64,000 bases of DNA from Sunxiuqinia sp963677175. GTDB lineage: Bacteria > Bacteroidota > Bacteroidia > Bacteroidales > Prolixibacteraceae. Made by a program: the position numbers and the translations under genes. The notes beneath the pieces are model-generated. The model was not told the DNA's origin. It saw nothing but the letters and a program-made list of their open reading frames with translations, and searched no databases. Below, in pieces: positions 35,145 through 43,712 of this stretch (position 1 is its first letter; every line of letters starts with the position of its first letter). Location: the NCBI GenBank assembly GCA_963677175.2, contig CAXXES010000007.1, positions 124,001 through 188,000 of the forward strand. The letters are read 5' to 3'.

Positions 35145-35200
35145 TTGCAACACTATTGCATTTGTGATTCAGATTGAAGTATATTTGCAACACTATTGCA
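35145..35200 (+). promoter_or_regulatory. Two identical Zur/Fur-like operators overlapping the fur-operon promoter
   Basis: TTGCAACACTATTGCA occurs exactly twice, at 35145-35160 and 35185-35200, 40 bases apart (about four helical turns). Each is a near-palindrome, TGCAA-n5-TTGCA. The second copy overlaps a -7 element TATATTTG (35180-35187) and ends 6 bases before the chosen ATG. This suggests autoregulation by the Fur-family protein. The gap 34988-35144 upstream has nothing else recognised. Confidence 0.75.
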
Positions 35201-35206
35201 CTATTT

Positions 35207-35617
35207 ATGGAACCACAGGAAGTTTTACACGATCACGATTTGAAACGGACAGCATGCCGTGAAGGCATTTTATCCGTCATGCTTGCATCCAGGCATGCCC
35301 TTTCCGAGAATGAAATAAAAGATGAATTGAACGGAAATTTTGATAGAACAACATTTTATCGCTCGTTCAAAACCCTTCTTGAAAAACATATTATCCATAA
35401 AATTGTAGTGGACAACCAGCTAGTCAAATATGCGTTCGACAAATCGGTCACAAAAAAGCAGCACCATGCCCATTTTCATTGCCTGGAATGCGACAGTACC
35501 ATTTGCCTCGATTCAATTACGTTGGATGAACCGCAAATACCCGAAGGATTCGAAGCCAACGAAACAGAAGTAATTATCAAAGGATTGTGCAATAATTGTA
35601 AATTGTTAAAAATATAA
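35207..35617 (+). CDS. Fur-family transcriptional regulator (Zur-like)
   Basis: 136 residues from the ATG at 35207; the frame is open from a TTG at 35174, which would lie inside the operator. The winged-helix N-terminus is at about 1-75 (REGILSVMLASRHALSENEI, FDRTTFYRSFKTLLEKHIIHK). The metal/dimer domain has HHAHFHCLECDSTICL and CNNCK, the two CxxC pairs of the structural zinc. Operators resembling its own promoter boxes occur before the CobW/ZNG1-type gene, and zinc is the metal that family is best known for. I therefore favour Zur over Fur, by inference. Confidence 0.88.
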   Translation: MEPQEVLHDHDLKRTACREGILSVMLASRHALSENEIKDELNGNFDRTTFYRSFKTLLEKHIIHKIVVDNQLVKYAFDKSVTKKQHHAHFHCLECDSTICLDSITLDEPQIPEGFEANETEVIIKGLCNNCKLLKI

Positions 35618-35618
35618 A

Positions 35619-35963
35619 TTGTTTAAAGGGCTTAAATATATTGGTATCCCGCTCCTGCTGATATTTATTATTCCGATAGTTTATCAGCCGTTGCATAATG
35701 TCCGGCATCATTCACAAAAAGAACATGATTGCTCTCAAGGAATTTGCCGTGCAGTGAAAAAAACGGGAGCTCCTGTTGTTCAGAAAAATGAGCATTGTCC
35801 AATTTGTGAGTATGAATTCACGACAACCAACCTGCCAGTTGAATTCAAAGTTCCTTTTGTAGAATCACACTTTAGTGAATTAATTGCTGCAAAAATTCAG
35901 GATAAGTTTCTGTGTGACGTAATTTTTCATGCTTCACCACGCGCACCGCCATTTCTTTCTTAA
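35619..35963 (+). CDS. Small membrane-anchored His/Cys-rich protein with C-terminal RAPP motif
   Basis: 114 residues, probably starting at a TTG 1 base after the regulator stop (no ATG in frame). A hydrophobic segment at about 6-22 is followed by HNVRHHSQKEHDCSQGIC and NEHCPICEYEF, then a C-terminus with SPRAPPFLS. It has the layout of the protein at 24519. Such small proteins often precede TonB receptors in Bacteroidota; their job is unknown to me. The CPIC and His cluster suggest metal binding. Confidence 0.65.
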   Translation: MFKGLKYIGIPLLLIFIIPIVYQPLHNVRHHSQKEHDCSQGICRAVKKTGAPVVQKNEHCPICEYEFTTTNLPVEFKVPFVESHFSELIAAKIQDKFLCDVIFHASPRAPPFLS

Positions 35964-36011
35964 CATTTTGTCTCCGCCTTTTTTAGTTAAGAATCAGAAA
36001 TTACAGGTTTT

Positions 36012-38417
36012 ATGAGAAAACTTTGTATGGCTTTTATTGCTGTGCTTATTTTAATTACAGCAGTTAATGGCCAAAACTTATATGAATTATCGGGCAGTGT
36101 TTCCGGTGAAGATGGATTTGCTTTACCCGGTGCTTCGGTTGGGCTTTCTCCGGGTGAAACAGGGACGGTTACAGATGCGGACGGCGGCTTCCATTTTTCA
36201 GGATTAAAAGCTGGCGCTTATATTCTTAATGTTTCGTTTGTAGGGTATCAATCTTTTGTTGATACATTGAAAGTCCCTGTTTCGCAACGCTTCAGCATAA
36301 AATTACAACCTGCTGTAATGACATTGCATGAAGTTGTTGTGGCAGATAGCTATGCGCAAACTAAGAACAGGGAAGACTCTCGCAGTGTGGAAGTTGTGGA
36401 CGAACGTTTTGTAAAAATGAACCTTTCGGGAAGTTTAATGAAATCGTTGGAACGGCTTCCCGGGGTAAGTACCATTGATATTGGTTCGGGGCAATCGAAG
36501 CCGGTCATCCGCGGATTGGGGTTTAACCGGATTGTGGTTGCCGAAAACGGGATAAAGCATGAAGGGCAGCAGTGGGGCGAAGACCACGGGCTTGAAATTG
36601 ACCAGTATGCCGTTGACCGGGTGGAAGTGATCAAAGGCCCTGCATCGCTGATGTATGGTTCCGATGCCATTGGCGGCGTTATCGACATAAAGCAGCTCGG
36701 TGTTCCGGCTGAAAACTCGTTTGGTGGCTCGGTCGATTTAACCGGGAAAAGCAATAACAATTTGCTGGGAACTTCCATCCATGTTTTTGCGCGCCAAAAA
36801 GCTTTCTATTTTACCGCGCGTGCAACGTTGCTCGATTTTGCCGACTACCGCGTGCCAACCGACAGTGTTAATATTTATTCCTACAAAGCAGCCCTTTATA
36901 AAAATCAACTGAGGAACACTGCCGGAAGGGAGCAGAATTTTCATTTTTCGTTTGGCACCATCGGGCAGCGGTTTACAAGCCGGTTTTATTTTAGCAATCT
37001 ATACAGCAAGAATGGATTCTTTGCCAACGCCCACGGATTGGAGCCGCGAAATGTGGACGCTGAACTGCATGACCATTCCGACCGGGACATCCAGTATCCT
37101 TATCAGGAAGTGAACCACATGAAAATACTCAACAAAAGTGAATGGAGGGGAAACAATCTCGGCCTGGAAATGGAGCTTGGGTTTCAGAATAATTTCAGGG
37201 AAGAGTGGAGCCAGTATGTAAGTCACGGTTACATGCCTGCAACTTTTCCCGACTCACTGTCCTTTCCGGCAGATTTGGAACGCCGGTTTGATAAGAATGT
37301 GTTCTCCGGAAACCTGAAGGTTTCATTTAAACCTGTCGCCGATTTTTCGGTTACGGGTGGGGTGAATACCGAGTTTCAGGACAATGCTATTGGCGGACGT
37401 GGTTTTATTATTCCTGCTTTTAACCAAATTACAGTAGGAATGTTCGTCTATGGGAAATACCATCTGTCGCCGAACAGTATTTTGCAGGGCGGCGTACGTT
37501 TTGACTACGGAAAGATAAATACAGAGCTTTATTCCGATTGGTTTCCAAGCCCGGTAATCAACAGTGGCGACACAGTTTGGAGTTACCTGCAGCGGGCGCC
37601 GGAAATTTCGCGAAGTTTTAATAACATTTCGTGGTCGCTTGGTTTAAACCAGAACTGGGATAAGGTAAGTTTGAAAGCCAACATAGGGAAAAGCTTCCGG
37701 ATGCCAATTGCCAAAGAGCTGGCAGCCAACGGGGTAAATTACCATCGGTTTAGCTACGAAATGGGAGACCCGGGTTTGTCAGCCGAAGTTTCGTATCAAC
37801 TGGATTTGGGCGTAGCGTATCATTCCGCAGATTTTGCGGTAGGCATCAGCCCGTTTGTAAATTACTTTCCGAATTATATTTTTTTGAACCCAAGCCCCGA
37901 CCACGACCGCTTATACGGCAACGGGAACCAGGTGTTTTATTACATGCAGAGCGAGGTATTACGGTTTGGCGGAGAAATTCATTCGCACCTAAAGTTGGTG
38001 AATCCGTTGACAGTTGGTGTTATTGGCGAATATGTTTATTCCGAACAGCTTTCGGGAGAAAAAAGAGGGTTTACGCTTCCTTTTTCACCTCCGGCATCGT
38101 TGCTGTTTAACCTGAAATATTCTCCGCGAAATTCAAAAAGGATAAGGAACCCGTATATCTCGGTCGATTACAAACTGGTTGCCCGGCAAAACCGGATTGT
38201 CCCACCTGAGGAAAAAACAGATGGTTATCAATTGGTCAATATGTCGTTGGGAGGAGATTTATACTCTGGAAACAAAAGTATTACCGTGTCTTTCCAGGTT
38301 CAAAATGTATTCAATCAAAGGTATTTTAACCATACCAGCTATTACCGGCTGATTAATGTGCCGGAGCCCGGGCGCAATTTTGTGCTAAATATTAATATCC
38401 CATTCAATAAAAATTAA
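36012..38417 (+). CDS. TonB-dependent receptor of the Zur-like operon
   Basis: 801 residues. After a signal peptide come a carboxypeptidase-regulatory-like domain (about 25-105: LSGSVSGEDGFALPGASV), a plug (about 120-225: LPGVSTIDIGSGQSKPVIRG, VDRVEVIKGPASLMYGSDAIGGV) and a barrel. It has the sequence EGQQWGEDHGLEID, a conserved segment of a metal-type receptor branch as far as I recall. By operon context it would import zinc or a zinc complex. It is followed after 4 bases by a lipoprotein gene. Confidence 0.92.
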   Translation: MRKLCMAFIAVLILITAVNGQNLYELSGSVSGEDGFALPGASVGLSPGETGTVTDADGGFHFSGLKAGAYILNVSFVGYQSFVDTLKVPVSQRFSIKLQPAVMTLHEVVVADSYAQTKNREDSRSVEVVDERFVKMNLSGSLMKSLERLPGVSTIDIGSGQSKPVIRGLGFNRIVVAENGIKHEGQQWGEDHGLEIDQYAVDRVEVIKGPASLMYGSDAIGGVIDIKQLGVPAENSFGGSVDLTGKSNNNLLGTSIHVFARQKAFYFTARATLLDFADYRVPTDSVNIYSYKAALYKNQLRNTAGREQNFHFSFGTIGQRFTSRFYFSNLYSKNGFFANAHGLEPRNVDAELHDHSDRDIQYPYQEVNHMKILNKSEWRGNNLGLEMELGFQNNFREEWSQYVSHGYMPATFPDSLSFPADLERRFDKNVFSGNLKVSFKPVADFSVTGGVNTEFQDNAIGGRGFIIPAFNQITVGMFVYGKYHLSPNSILQGGVRFDYGKINTELYSDWFPSPVINSGDTVWSYLQRAPEISRSFNNISWSLGLNQNWDKVSLKANIGKSFRMPIAKELAANGVNYHRFSYEMGDPGLSAEVSYQLDLGVAYHSADFAVGISPFVNYFPNYIFLNPSPDHDRLYGNGNQVFYYMQSEVLRFGGEIHSHLKLVNPLTVGVIGEYVYSEQLSGEKRGFTLPFSPPASLLFNLKYSPRNSKRIRNPYISVDYKLVARQNRIVPPEEKTDGYQLVNMSLGGDLYSGNKSITVSFQVQNVFNQRYFNHTSYYRLINVPEPGRNFVLNINIPFNKN

Positions 38418-38421
38418 AAGA

Positions 38422-39279
38422 ATGAACAGTAAACATTTAAATAATCAAGTTATGAATACAACAATCAAAACAATCGCTTTAATTTTTGTAGCAACAAGTA
38501 TGCTGCTTTTCACCACCTCTTGTGACAAAGATGATGATGATGTAACCAAACCCATTATAAGCGGATTGGAACTTGGAATAGGCGACAGCCACGTTGCTTA
38601 CATTGACGAGGACTTGCACATTGAGGCCGAAATTGAAGCTGAAGGCAGAATTGGAGTGATTACAGTGGAAATACATCAGGAAGAAGGAAGCAGCGATGAA
38701 ATTGAAGCCAGTTATGACGAATTTGCAGGACTGAAAAACACCACATTCCACAAGCACGTTGTTATTCCAGAAGGAACCGTAGCAGGCACTTACCATGTCC
38801 ATATTACGGTAACCGACCAGGAAGGAAACCAAACCACGGTTGAAGATGAAATTAGTATTGAAGAACTTGCCGACGAAAAGGCGCCTGAAATAAGCATCTC
38901 TTTGGCGCCCGAAAGTGGAAAGAGTTACGCAAATGGCGTAACAATTACTATTTCCGGCACTGCTACCGACAATATTTCATTGGAGGGCATGGTCGTAGCT
39001 TTGGTTAAGGAAAGCGACAATATCAGCGACGCAGATGTTACAGGCGGCAATACTTCAGTAATTATAATGCTCCATACCCATACTTTCGACAGCAAAGCAT
39101 CGCACACATTTAGTGCTTCTATCGCAGTTGGCGCGGCAAACGACAACAACATGACACCTACCGCTATTACCGGGAACAATGCGTGGAGGTCGGGGAATTA
39201 CTATATCCTCGTAAAATGCAAGGATGCAAAAGGGAATTGGGCTTATTCAAATCATTACCCGATAGTAATAAATCTTTAA
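38422..39279 (+). CDS. DUF4625 lipoprotein, first of two
   Basis: 285 residues; an internal ATG at 38452 is an equally good start. Lipobox LLFTTSC is followed by an acidic run, DKDDDD. The Ig-like domain at about 40-150 (HIEAEIEAEGRIGVITVEIHQ, THVH-type segments GTYHVHITVTDQEGN) is the DUF4625 pattern. A second Ig-like part at about 155-285 contains HTHTFDSKASH. His-containing strands could bind metal. It is probably a surface partner of the receptor just upstream, since the gap is only 4 bases. Confidence 0.8.
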   Translation: MNSKHLNNQVMNTTIKTIALIFVATSMLLFTTSCDKDDDDVTKPIISGLELGIGDSHVAYIDEDLHIEAEIEAEGRIGVITVEIHQEEGSSDEIEASYDEFAGLKNTTFHKHVVIPEGTVAGTYHVHITVTDQEGNQTTVEDEISIEELADEKAPEISISLAPESGKSYANGVTITISGTATDNISLEGMVVALVKESDNISDADVTGGNTSVIIMLHTHTFDSKASHTFSASIAVGAANDNNMTPTAITGNNAWRSGNYYILVKCKDAKGNWAYSNHYPIVINL

Positions 39280-39335
39280 TTTTAATTGAAGCAGGGTGGA
39301 AGTTTCAACTACTACCCTGCTTAAAACAATTTATC

Positions 39336-39824
39336 ATGAAGGCTTTTAAAATATTTTCAGGATTAATATTCATACTTATTGTTTTTATAACCTGTAGCAA
39401 AGATGAGGTTGATGATGAAAAACCGGAAATCGATTTGACTGTTTCCGGTGCATTTCCGCAAAACTGCGACACACTCTATTTTGGCGAAACATTCACATTT
39501 AAGGCCCTGTTTACCGACAATGTCGAACTGGGTTCTTACAGCATCGATATTCACAATAACTTCGACCATCATTCGCATAGTACAGAAGTTACCGAGTGTA
39601 ATTTAGATGATATAAAGGACCCGGTCAATGCGTATGTTTCCATTGAAGATTATGACATTCCCGAAGGGCTGGATACATACGAAACCTCGCTTGAGATTAT
39701 CATTCCAGACGGTGACAGCAACGGCGAATTTGATGAAGGCGATTATCATTTTTTTGTTAGTCTCACCGATAAGGAAGGGTGGTCGGCACAGAAAGGATTA
39801 AGTATAAAGATATTAAGGAGGTGA
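39336..39824 (+). CDS. DUF4625 lipoprotein, second of two
   Basis: 163 residues from the ATG at 39336; the earlier open frame overlaps the preceding gene and carries no signal. Lipobox VFITC is followed by SKDEVDDEKPEI. A single DUF4625-like Ig domain contains the His-rich HNNFDHHSHS, opposite acidic loops (PDGDSNGEFDEGDYHF). It lies 56 bases after its paralogue and is last in the Fur/Zur-like operon. A role in capturing zinc at the surface is inference. Confidence 0.78.
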   Translation: MKAFKIFSGLIFILIVFITCSKDEVDDEKPEIDLTVSGAFPQNCDTLYFGETFTFKALFTDNVELGSYSIDIHNNFDHHSHSTEVTECNLDDIKDPVNAYVSIEDYDIPEGLDTYETSLEIIIPDGDSNGEFDEGDYHFFVSLTDKEGWSAQKGLSIKILRR

Positions 39825-40052
39825 CATGGACAGCGGCTTTTATTTAATGGAAAAACATGAAATTGAGAGAGAGCATCCCTGATTCGCAGGAAGCATACAG
39901 CTCCCTTACAGCTAAGATACAGAAATCTGCTTCTATCCGCCTGAGTTTGCCGGAGCGTCTTCTCCGGGGCCTTTTGATCCTGCGGGGACTGACAGTTCCT
40001 GAAACGTTCGGTTTTCCATCTGCTTTAGCCTGATAAGTTATGTCTGGAAAAG
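39825..40052. other. Intergenic region before the B12 operon promoter
   Basis: No gene recognised. It contains a GC-rich patch at about 39940-40000 with the short inverted repeat CCGGAG / CTCCGG (39952-39957 with 39971-39976), possibly the end of the preceding transcript. Confidence 0.4.
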
Positions 40053-40083
40053 TTTATCCTGTTATGAAAAAATGATATCTTTG
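40053..40083 (+). promoter_or_regulatory. Promoter of the B12 operon
   Basis: The -7 element TATCTTTG (40076-40083) fits TAnnTTTG. TTTA at 40053-40056, 19 bases upstream, is near the -33 consensus TTTG. The same -7 element is kept in the truncated copy at 21377-21384. Transcription would begin just before the riboswitch. Confidence 0.65.
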
Positions 40084-40285
40084 TTCCCGCAATGGTTTTG
40101 GGATCACACGGCACTCGTGATCCCGGATTAAAAGGGAATCAGGTGTAAATCCTGGACAGTTCCCGCTGCTGTAAGTTCCAGCCTTGATAAAAGGCATGTT
40201 GTTTTGGCACTCTTTGCCACTGTCCGGATTTTAACGGATGGGAAGGCGCTAAAACAGGAACAAGTCAGAAGACCTGCCTTGCGCG
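40084..40285 (+). promoter_or_regulatory. Cobalamin riboswitch of the btuB-type operon
   Basis: Conserved blocks: GGGAATCAGGTGTAAATCCTG, GTTCCCGCTGCTGTAAG, TTTGCCACTGTCC, ATGGGAAGGCGC and the B12 box AGTCAGAAGACCTGCC (40263-40278). The arm GGGATCACACGG / CTCGTGATCCC forms the first stem. It sits 140 bases before the receptor gene and should switch the operon off when cobalamin is plentiful. Confidence 0.94.
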
Positions 40286-40424
40286 ATAACAGATTTTACA
40301 GCCTGCGGGTCAATGGGCTAAAATCAACAAAAGGCAGTCTTTCTTTTTTCTCATCTTTGTTTTTGAAAGTCATGGCGTCGTTTGCTGTAAAATCTCATGG
40401 TTAATTCTGTTTGATTGTAGCAAA

Positions 40425-42461
40425 ATGATGAATTTCTCCACGAGATCGTTGGCCTCGTGCTTGTTGTGGCCTGCGTTTTGTTTTTCTGCGGGAGCACAGA
40501 CAGAACGCAGTTCATTGCAGGAAACACTGGCCGACACGGTATTAAATATTACGGAGGTGACTGTTGTTGCCGATCGGATACAACGTGAGGTTATCCCGGT
40601 ACAGGTCCTGGCAGGACAGCAACTGCAGAAGTTAAGTGTTTACTCGGTAGCAGATGCCATCCGCTATTTCTCAGGTGTGCAGATCAAGGATTACGGAGGG
40701 ATTGGCGGGCTGAAAACTGTGAATATCCGCAGTATGGGCAGCCATCACGTAGGCGTGTTTTACGACGGCATCGAATTGGGGAATGCCCAAAACGGGGTTG
40801 TCGACCTGGGCCGTTTTTCTCTGGATAACATGGAGGCGGTCGCTTTATACAACGGACAGAAGAGCTCCATCTTTCAACCGGCAAAGGATTTTGGGTCGGC
40901 CAGTTCGATTTATATGACAACACGGACGCCTGAATTTGCTAAAAACAGGAAAAATCAGCTGAAGGCAACGGCAAAGACTGGTTCTTTCGGCCTGGTCAAT
41001 CCATCCGTTCTGTGGGAACAGCAATTGAATGACCGGTTAAACTGTTCGTTCAATGCTGAATACATGTACACTTCGGGCAGGTATAAATTCAGCTATACCA
41101 AAAAAGACGGTTATGATACGACCGCGGTGCGTCAAAACGGAGAGGTGAATGCATTGCGATTGGAATATGGTTTATTTGGTAAAGTGACACAGGGAAAATG
41201 GAAAGCAAAGGCCTATTTATACGATTCAGAAAGAGGTTACCCCGGCGCTTTTGTACGGGAAGAACCCGGACGGTTCAAAAATGAAGACCGCCAGTGGGAT
41301 ACAAATTTCTTTTTACAATCTTCTTTCCTAAAGAATTACAACCGGTACAGTATTTTGCTTAGCGGTAAATATGCCTATGATTATTTGCACTATCTGTCAG
41401 ACCCGCAAAAGGATGTTTCTGCGATGTATATCAATAATCATTACCGTCAGCAGGAAGTTTACCTTTCTACGGCCAACCGTTATGCGGTTCTTCCGTTCTG
41501 GGACGTAGGCGCATCAACCGATTTTCAGTGGAATAAGTTAAATGCCGATTTGTACGGCTTCGTTTATCCCGATCGCTATACCGGCTTAGTGGCTGTTGCA
41601 TCTGCATTGCATTTTGACAGGGTGAAAATGCAGGTCAGTCTTTTAGGAACTTTTGTACACGAAACGACAAAAGCAGAAAACGGGGCAGCGCCAAACAAAG
41701 AGGAATATACTCCAACGATCATCGCTTCTTATCAACCTTGGGAAAGTGAGAAATTCAGTTTCCGGGGATTCTATAAACGTATCTTCCGGATGCCTACACT
41801 TAACGATCTGTATTATACCTTCATCGGGAATAAAAACCTTGAGCCGGAATATACGAATCAGTACAACCTGGGAATAAGCTATGTCAAAGATTTTGAACAA
41901 CAATTTCTCCGGCACATCGAATTGCAGGTAGATGCTTATTACAATGAAGTGGAAAATAAAATTGTGGCCATGCCCACATCGAACCAGTTCCGGTGGACGA
42001 TGGTAAACCTGGGTTTTGTGGAAATCCGTGGGATTGATGTGGCGGTGCAAAGTTCATTTCTTTTCGGCGGGGAAACAAAATTGGATGCACGTATCAATTA
42101 CACGTACCAGAAAGCACAGGACTTTACCAACCCGAACAGCAATTATTATGGTGGACAAATTCCGTACATCCCGTGGCACAGCGGCTCGCTGGTCCTGAAT
42201 GGCAGTTACCGCGACTGGGATTTGAATTACAGTTTTATCTATACCGGCGAACGTTATGAATCGCAGGCAAACATTCCTGAAAACTACGCCAAACCATGGT
42301 ACACCAGTGATCTTTCAGTTTCAAGATGGCTGAATTGGAGCAATAAGGAGATCAGGCTGACTGCCGAAGTGAATAACCTTTTTAACCAGCAATATGAAGT
42401 TGTACAAAACTATCCGATGCCGGGAACCAATCTGAAATTCATTTTAAACATAAACATATGA
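40425..42461 (+). CDS. btuB: BtuB-like TonB-dependent cobalamin receptor
   Basis: 678 residues, short for the TonB class because there is no carboxypeptidase-regulatory domain, as in BtuB. After the signal come a TonB-box-like region (ITEVTVVADRIQRE), the plug (about 45-155: VADAIRYFSGVQIKDYGG, GGLKTVNIRSMGSHHVGVFYDGIELGNAQNG) and a barrel ending LKFILNINI. First in the cobalamin-riboswitch operon, it should carry vitamin B12 through the outer membrane. Its last 4 bases overlap the start of the BtuG-like gene (ATGA). Confidence 0.92.
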   Translation: MMNFSTRSLASCLLWPAFCFSAGAQTERSSLQETLADTVLNITEVTVVADRIQREVIPVQVLAGQQLQKLSVYSVADAIRYFSGVQIKDYGGIGGLKTVNIRSMGSHHVGVFYDGIELGNAQNGVVDLGRFSLDNMEAVALYNGQKSSIFQPAKDFGSASSIYMTTRTPEFAKNRKNQLKATAKTGSFGLVNPSVLWEQQLNDRLNCSFNAEYMYTSGRYKFSYTKKDGYDTTAVRQNGEVNALRLEYGLFGKVTQGKWKAKAYLYDSERGYPGAFVREEPGRFKNEDRQWDTNFFLQSSFLKNYNRYSILLSGKYAYDYLHYLSDPQKDVSAMYINNHYRQQEVYLSTANRYAVLPFWDVGASTDFQWNKLNADLYGFVYPDRYTGLVAVASALHFDRVKMQVSLLGTFVHETTKAENGAAPNKEEYTPTIIASYQPWESEKFSFRGFYKRIFRMPTLNDLYYTFIGNKNLEPEYTNQYNLGISYVKDFEQQFLRHIELQVDAYYNEVENKIVAMPTSNQFRWTMVNLGFVEIRGIDVAVQSSFLFGGETKLDARINYTYQKAQDFTNPNSNYYGGQIPYIPWHSGSLVLNGSYRDWDLNYSFIYTGERYESQANIPENYAKPWYTSDLSVSRWLNWSNKEIRLTAEVNNLFNQQYEVVQNYPMPGTNLKFILNINI

Positions 42462-43648
42462 ACCAATCCAAACATCTCTTTTTTATCCGCGGGAAACTTT
42501 TGAAGGTTTTGCTGCTTTTGGCAATCACTGTTTCCTTTTATTCGTGCCGGGACGACGATGACGATTTTATTGTCCCCTCTTATAATTCCAGCGTGACCAA
42601 TGGAACACTCCCCGATTCCATTTTTGGATTTTACCTTCTGAATGAAGGAAACATGGGAAGCAACAAGGCCACGCTCGACTATTTTGATTATGAAACCGGC
42701 ACCTATTCCAAAAATATTTTCCCGGAACGAAACCCGGGGGTCGTACAGGAACTGGGCGATGTGGGCAACGACATCCAGATCTACGGGGATAAGCTTTATG
42801 CAGTGATTAACTGCTCTAACCTGATTGAAGTGATGGATGTGGAGACAGCAAAGCACATCACGTCGATAACCATTCCCAATTGTCGCTATATCGTTTTTAA
42901 AGACCGTTATGCTTATGTCAGTTCATATGCAGGGCCTGTAAAAATAGATCCGAATGCCCGTTTAGGGTATGTTGCAAAAGTTGACCTGAGGACCATGCGG
43001 GTTACAGATACCTGTACCGTTGGCTATCAGCCCGAAGAAATGGTAATCAAAGACAACAAACTATATGTGGCCAATTCGGGTGGTTACCGGGTTCCAAATT
43101 ACGACAATACGGTTTCAGTGATCAACCTTGATTCATTCAAGGAAGAGAACAAAATAACCGTGGGGATCAACCTGCACCGGATGGAACTGGACAATTACGG
43201 GAATATTTATGTGAGTTCCCGTGGCGATTATTATTACACACCTTCCAGGACCTATATCATCAACTCTGCAACCGATCAGGTGACCAAGGTGTTGGACTTG
43301 CCGGTAAGCGAAATGACCCTTTGTGGCGATTCGCTTTATGTTTACAGTTCTGAGTGGAATTATATTACAAACAGCAATACGATTACTTACGCGATTCTCA
43401 ACACGCAAGCAAAATCGGTCGTTTCAAAACATTTTATTACTGACGGCACAGAAAGCGAAATAGAAGTTCCGTACGGAATCGCGGTAAATCCTGTTACCAA
43501 AGAAATTTTTGTGACTGATGCGAAAGATTATGTGACACCCGGTACTTTGTACTGTTTTTCGCCGGAAGGAGTGAAAAAATGGTCAGTTACTACCGGCGAC
43601 ATTCCTGCTCATATGGTATTTACTGTTGATCGATTAACTGATTTATAA
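42458..43648 (+). CDS. btuG: BtuG-like surface lipoprotein (DUF5074, YncE-type beta-propeller)
   Basis: 396 residues. Lipobox SFYSC (Cys30) is followed by RDDDDD. The repeating blades (GNDIQIYGDKLYAVINCSNL, KDNKLYVANSGGY, NYGNIYVSSRGDYY, GIAVNPVTKEIFVTDAKDY) are of the YncE/DUF5074 type. In Bacteroides, BtuG of this type binds cobalamin with very high affinity and caps BtuB (established for the family). Translation is coupled to btuB by a 4-base overlap. The symbol is by analogy with position and family. Confidence 0.85.
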   Translation: MNQSKHLFFIRGKLLKVLLLLAITVSFYSCRDDDDDFIVPSYNSSVTNGTLPDSIFGFYLLNEGNMGSNKATLDYFDYETGTYSKNIFPERNPGVVQELGDVGNDIQIYGDKLYAVINCSNLIEVMDVETAKHITSITIPNCRYIVFKDRYAYVSSYAGPVKIDPNARLGYVAKVDLRTMRVTDTCTVGYQPEEMVIKDNKLYVANSGGYRVPNYDNTVSVINLDSFKEENKITVGINLHRMELDNYGNIYVSSRGDYYYTPSRTYIINSATDQVTKVLDLPVSEMTLCGDSLYVYSSEWNYITNSNTITYAILNTQAKSVVSKHFITDGTESEIEVPYGIAVNPVTKEIFVTDAKDYVTPGTLYCFSPEGVKKWSVTTGDIPAHMVFTVDRLTDL

Positions 43649-43712
43649 TGAATATATACCAAACTCATAACCAGGTCACTCCTTGGCAAATTCCAATGAC
43701 AACTAAAAGTAA

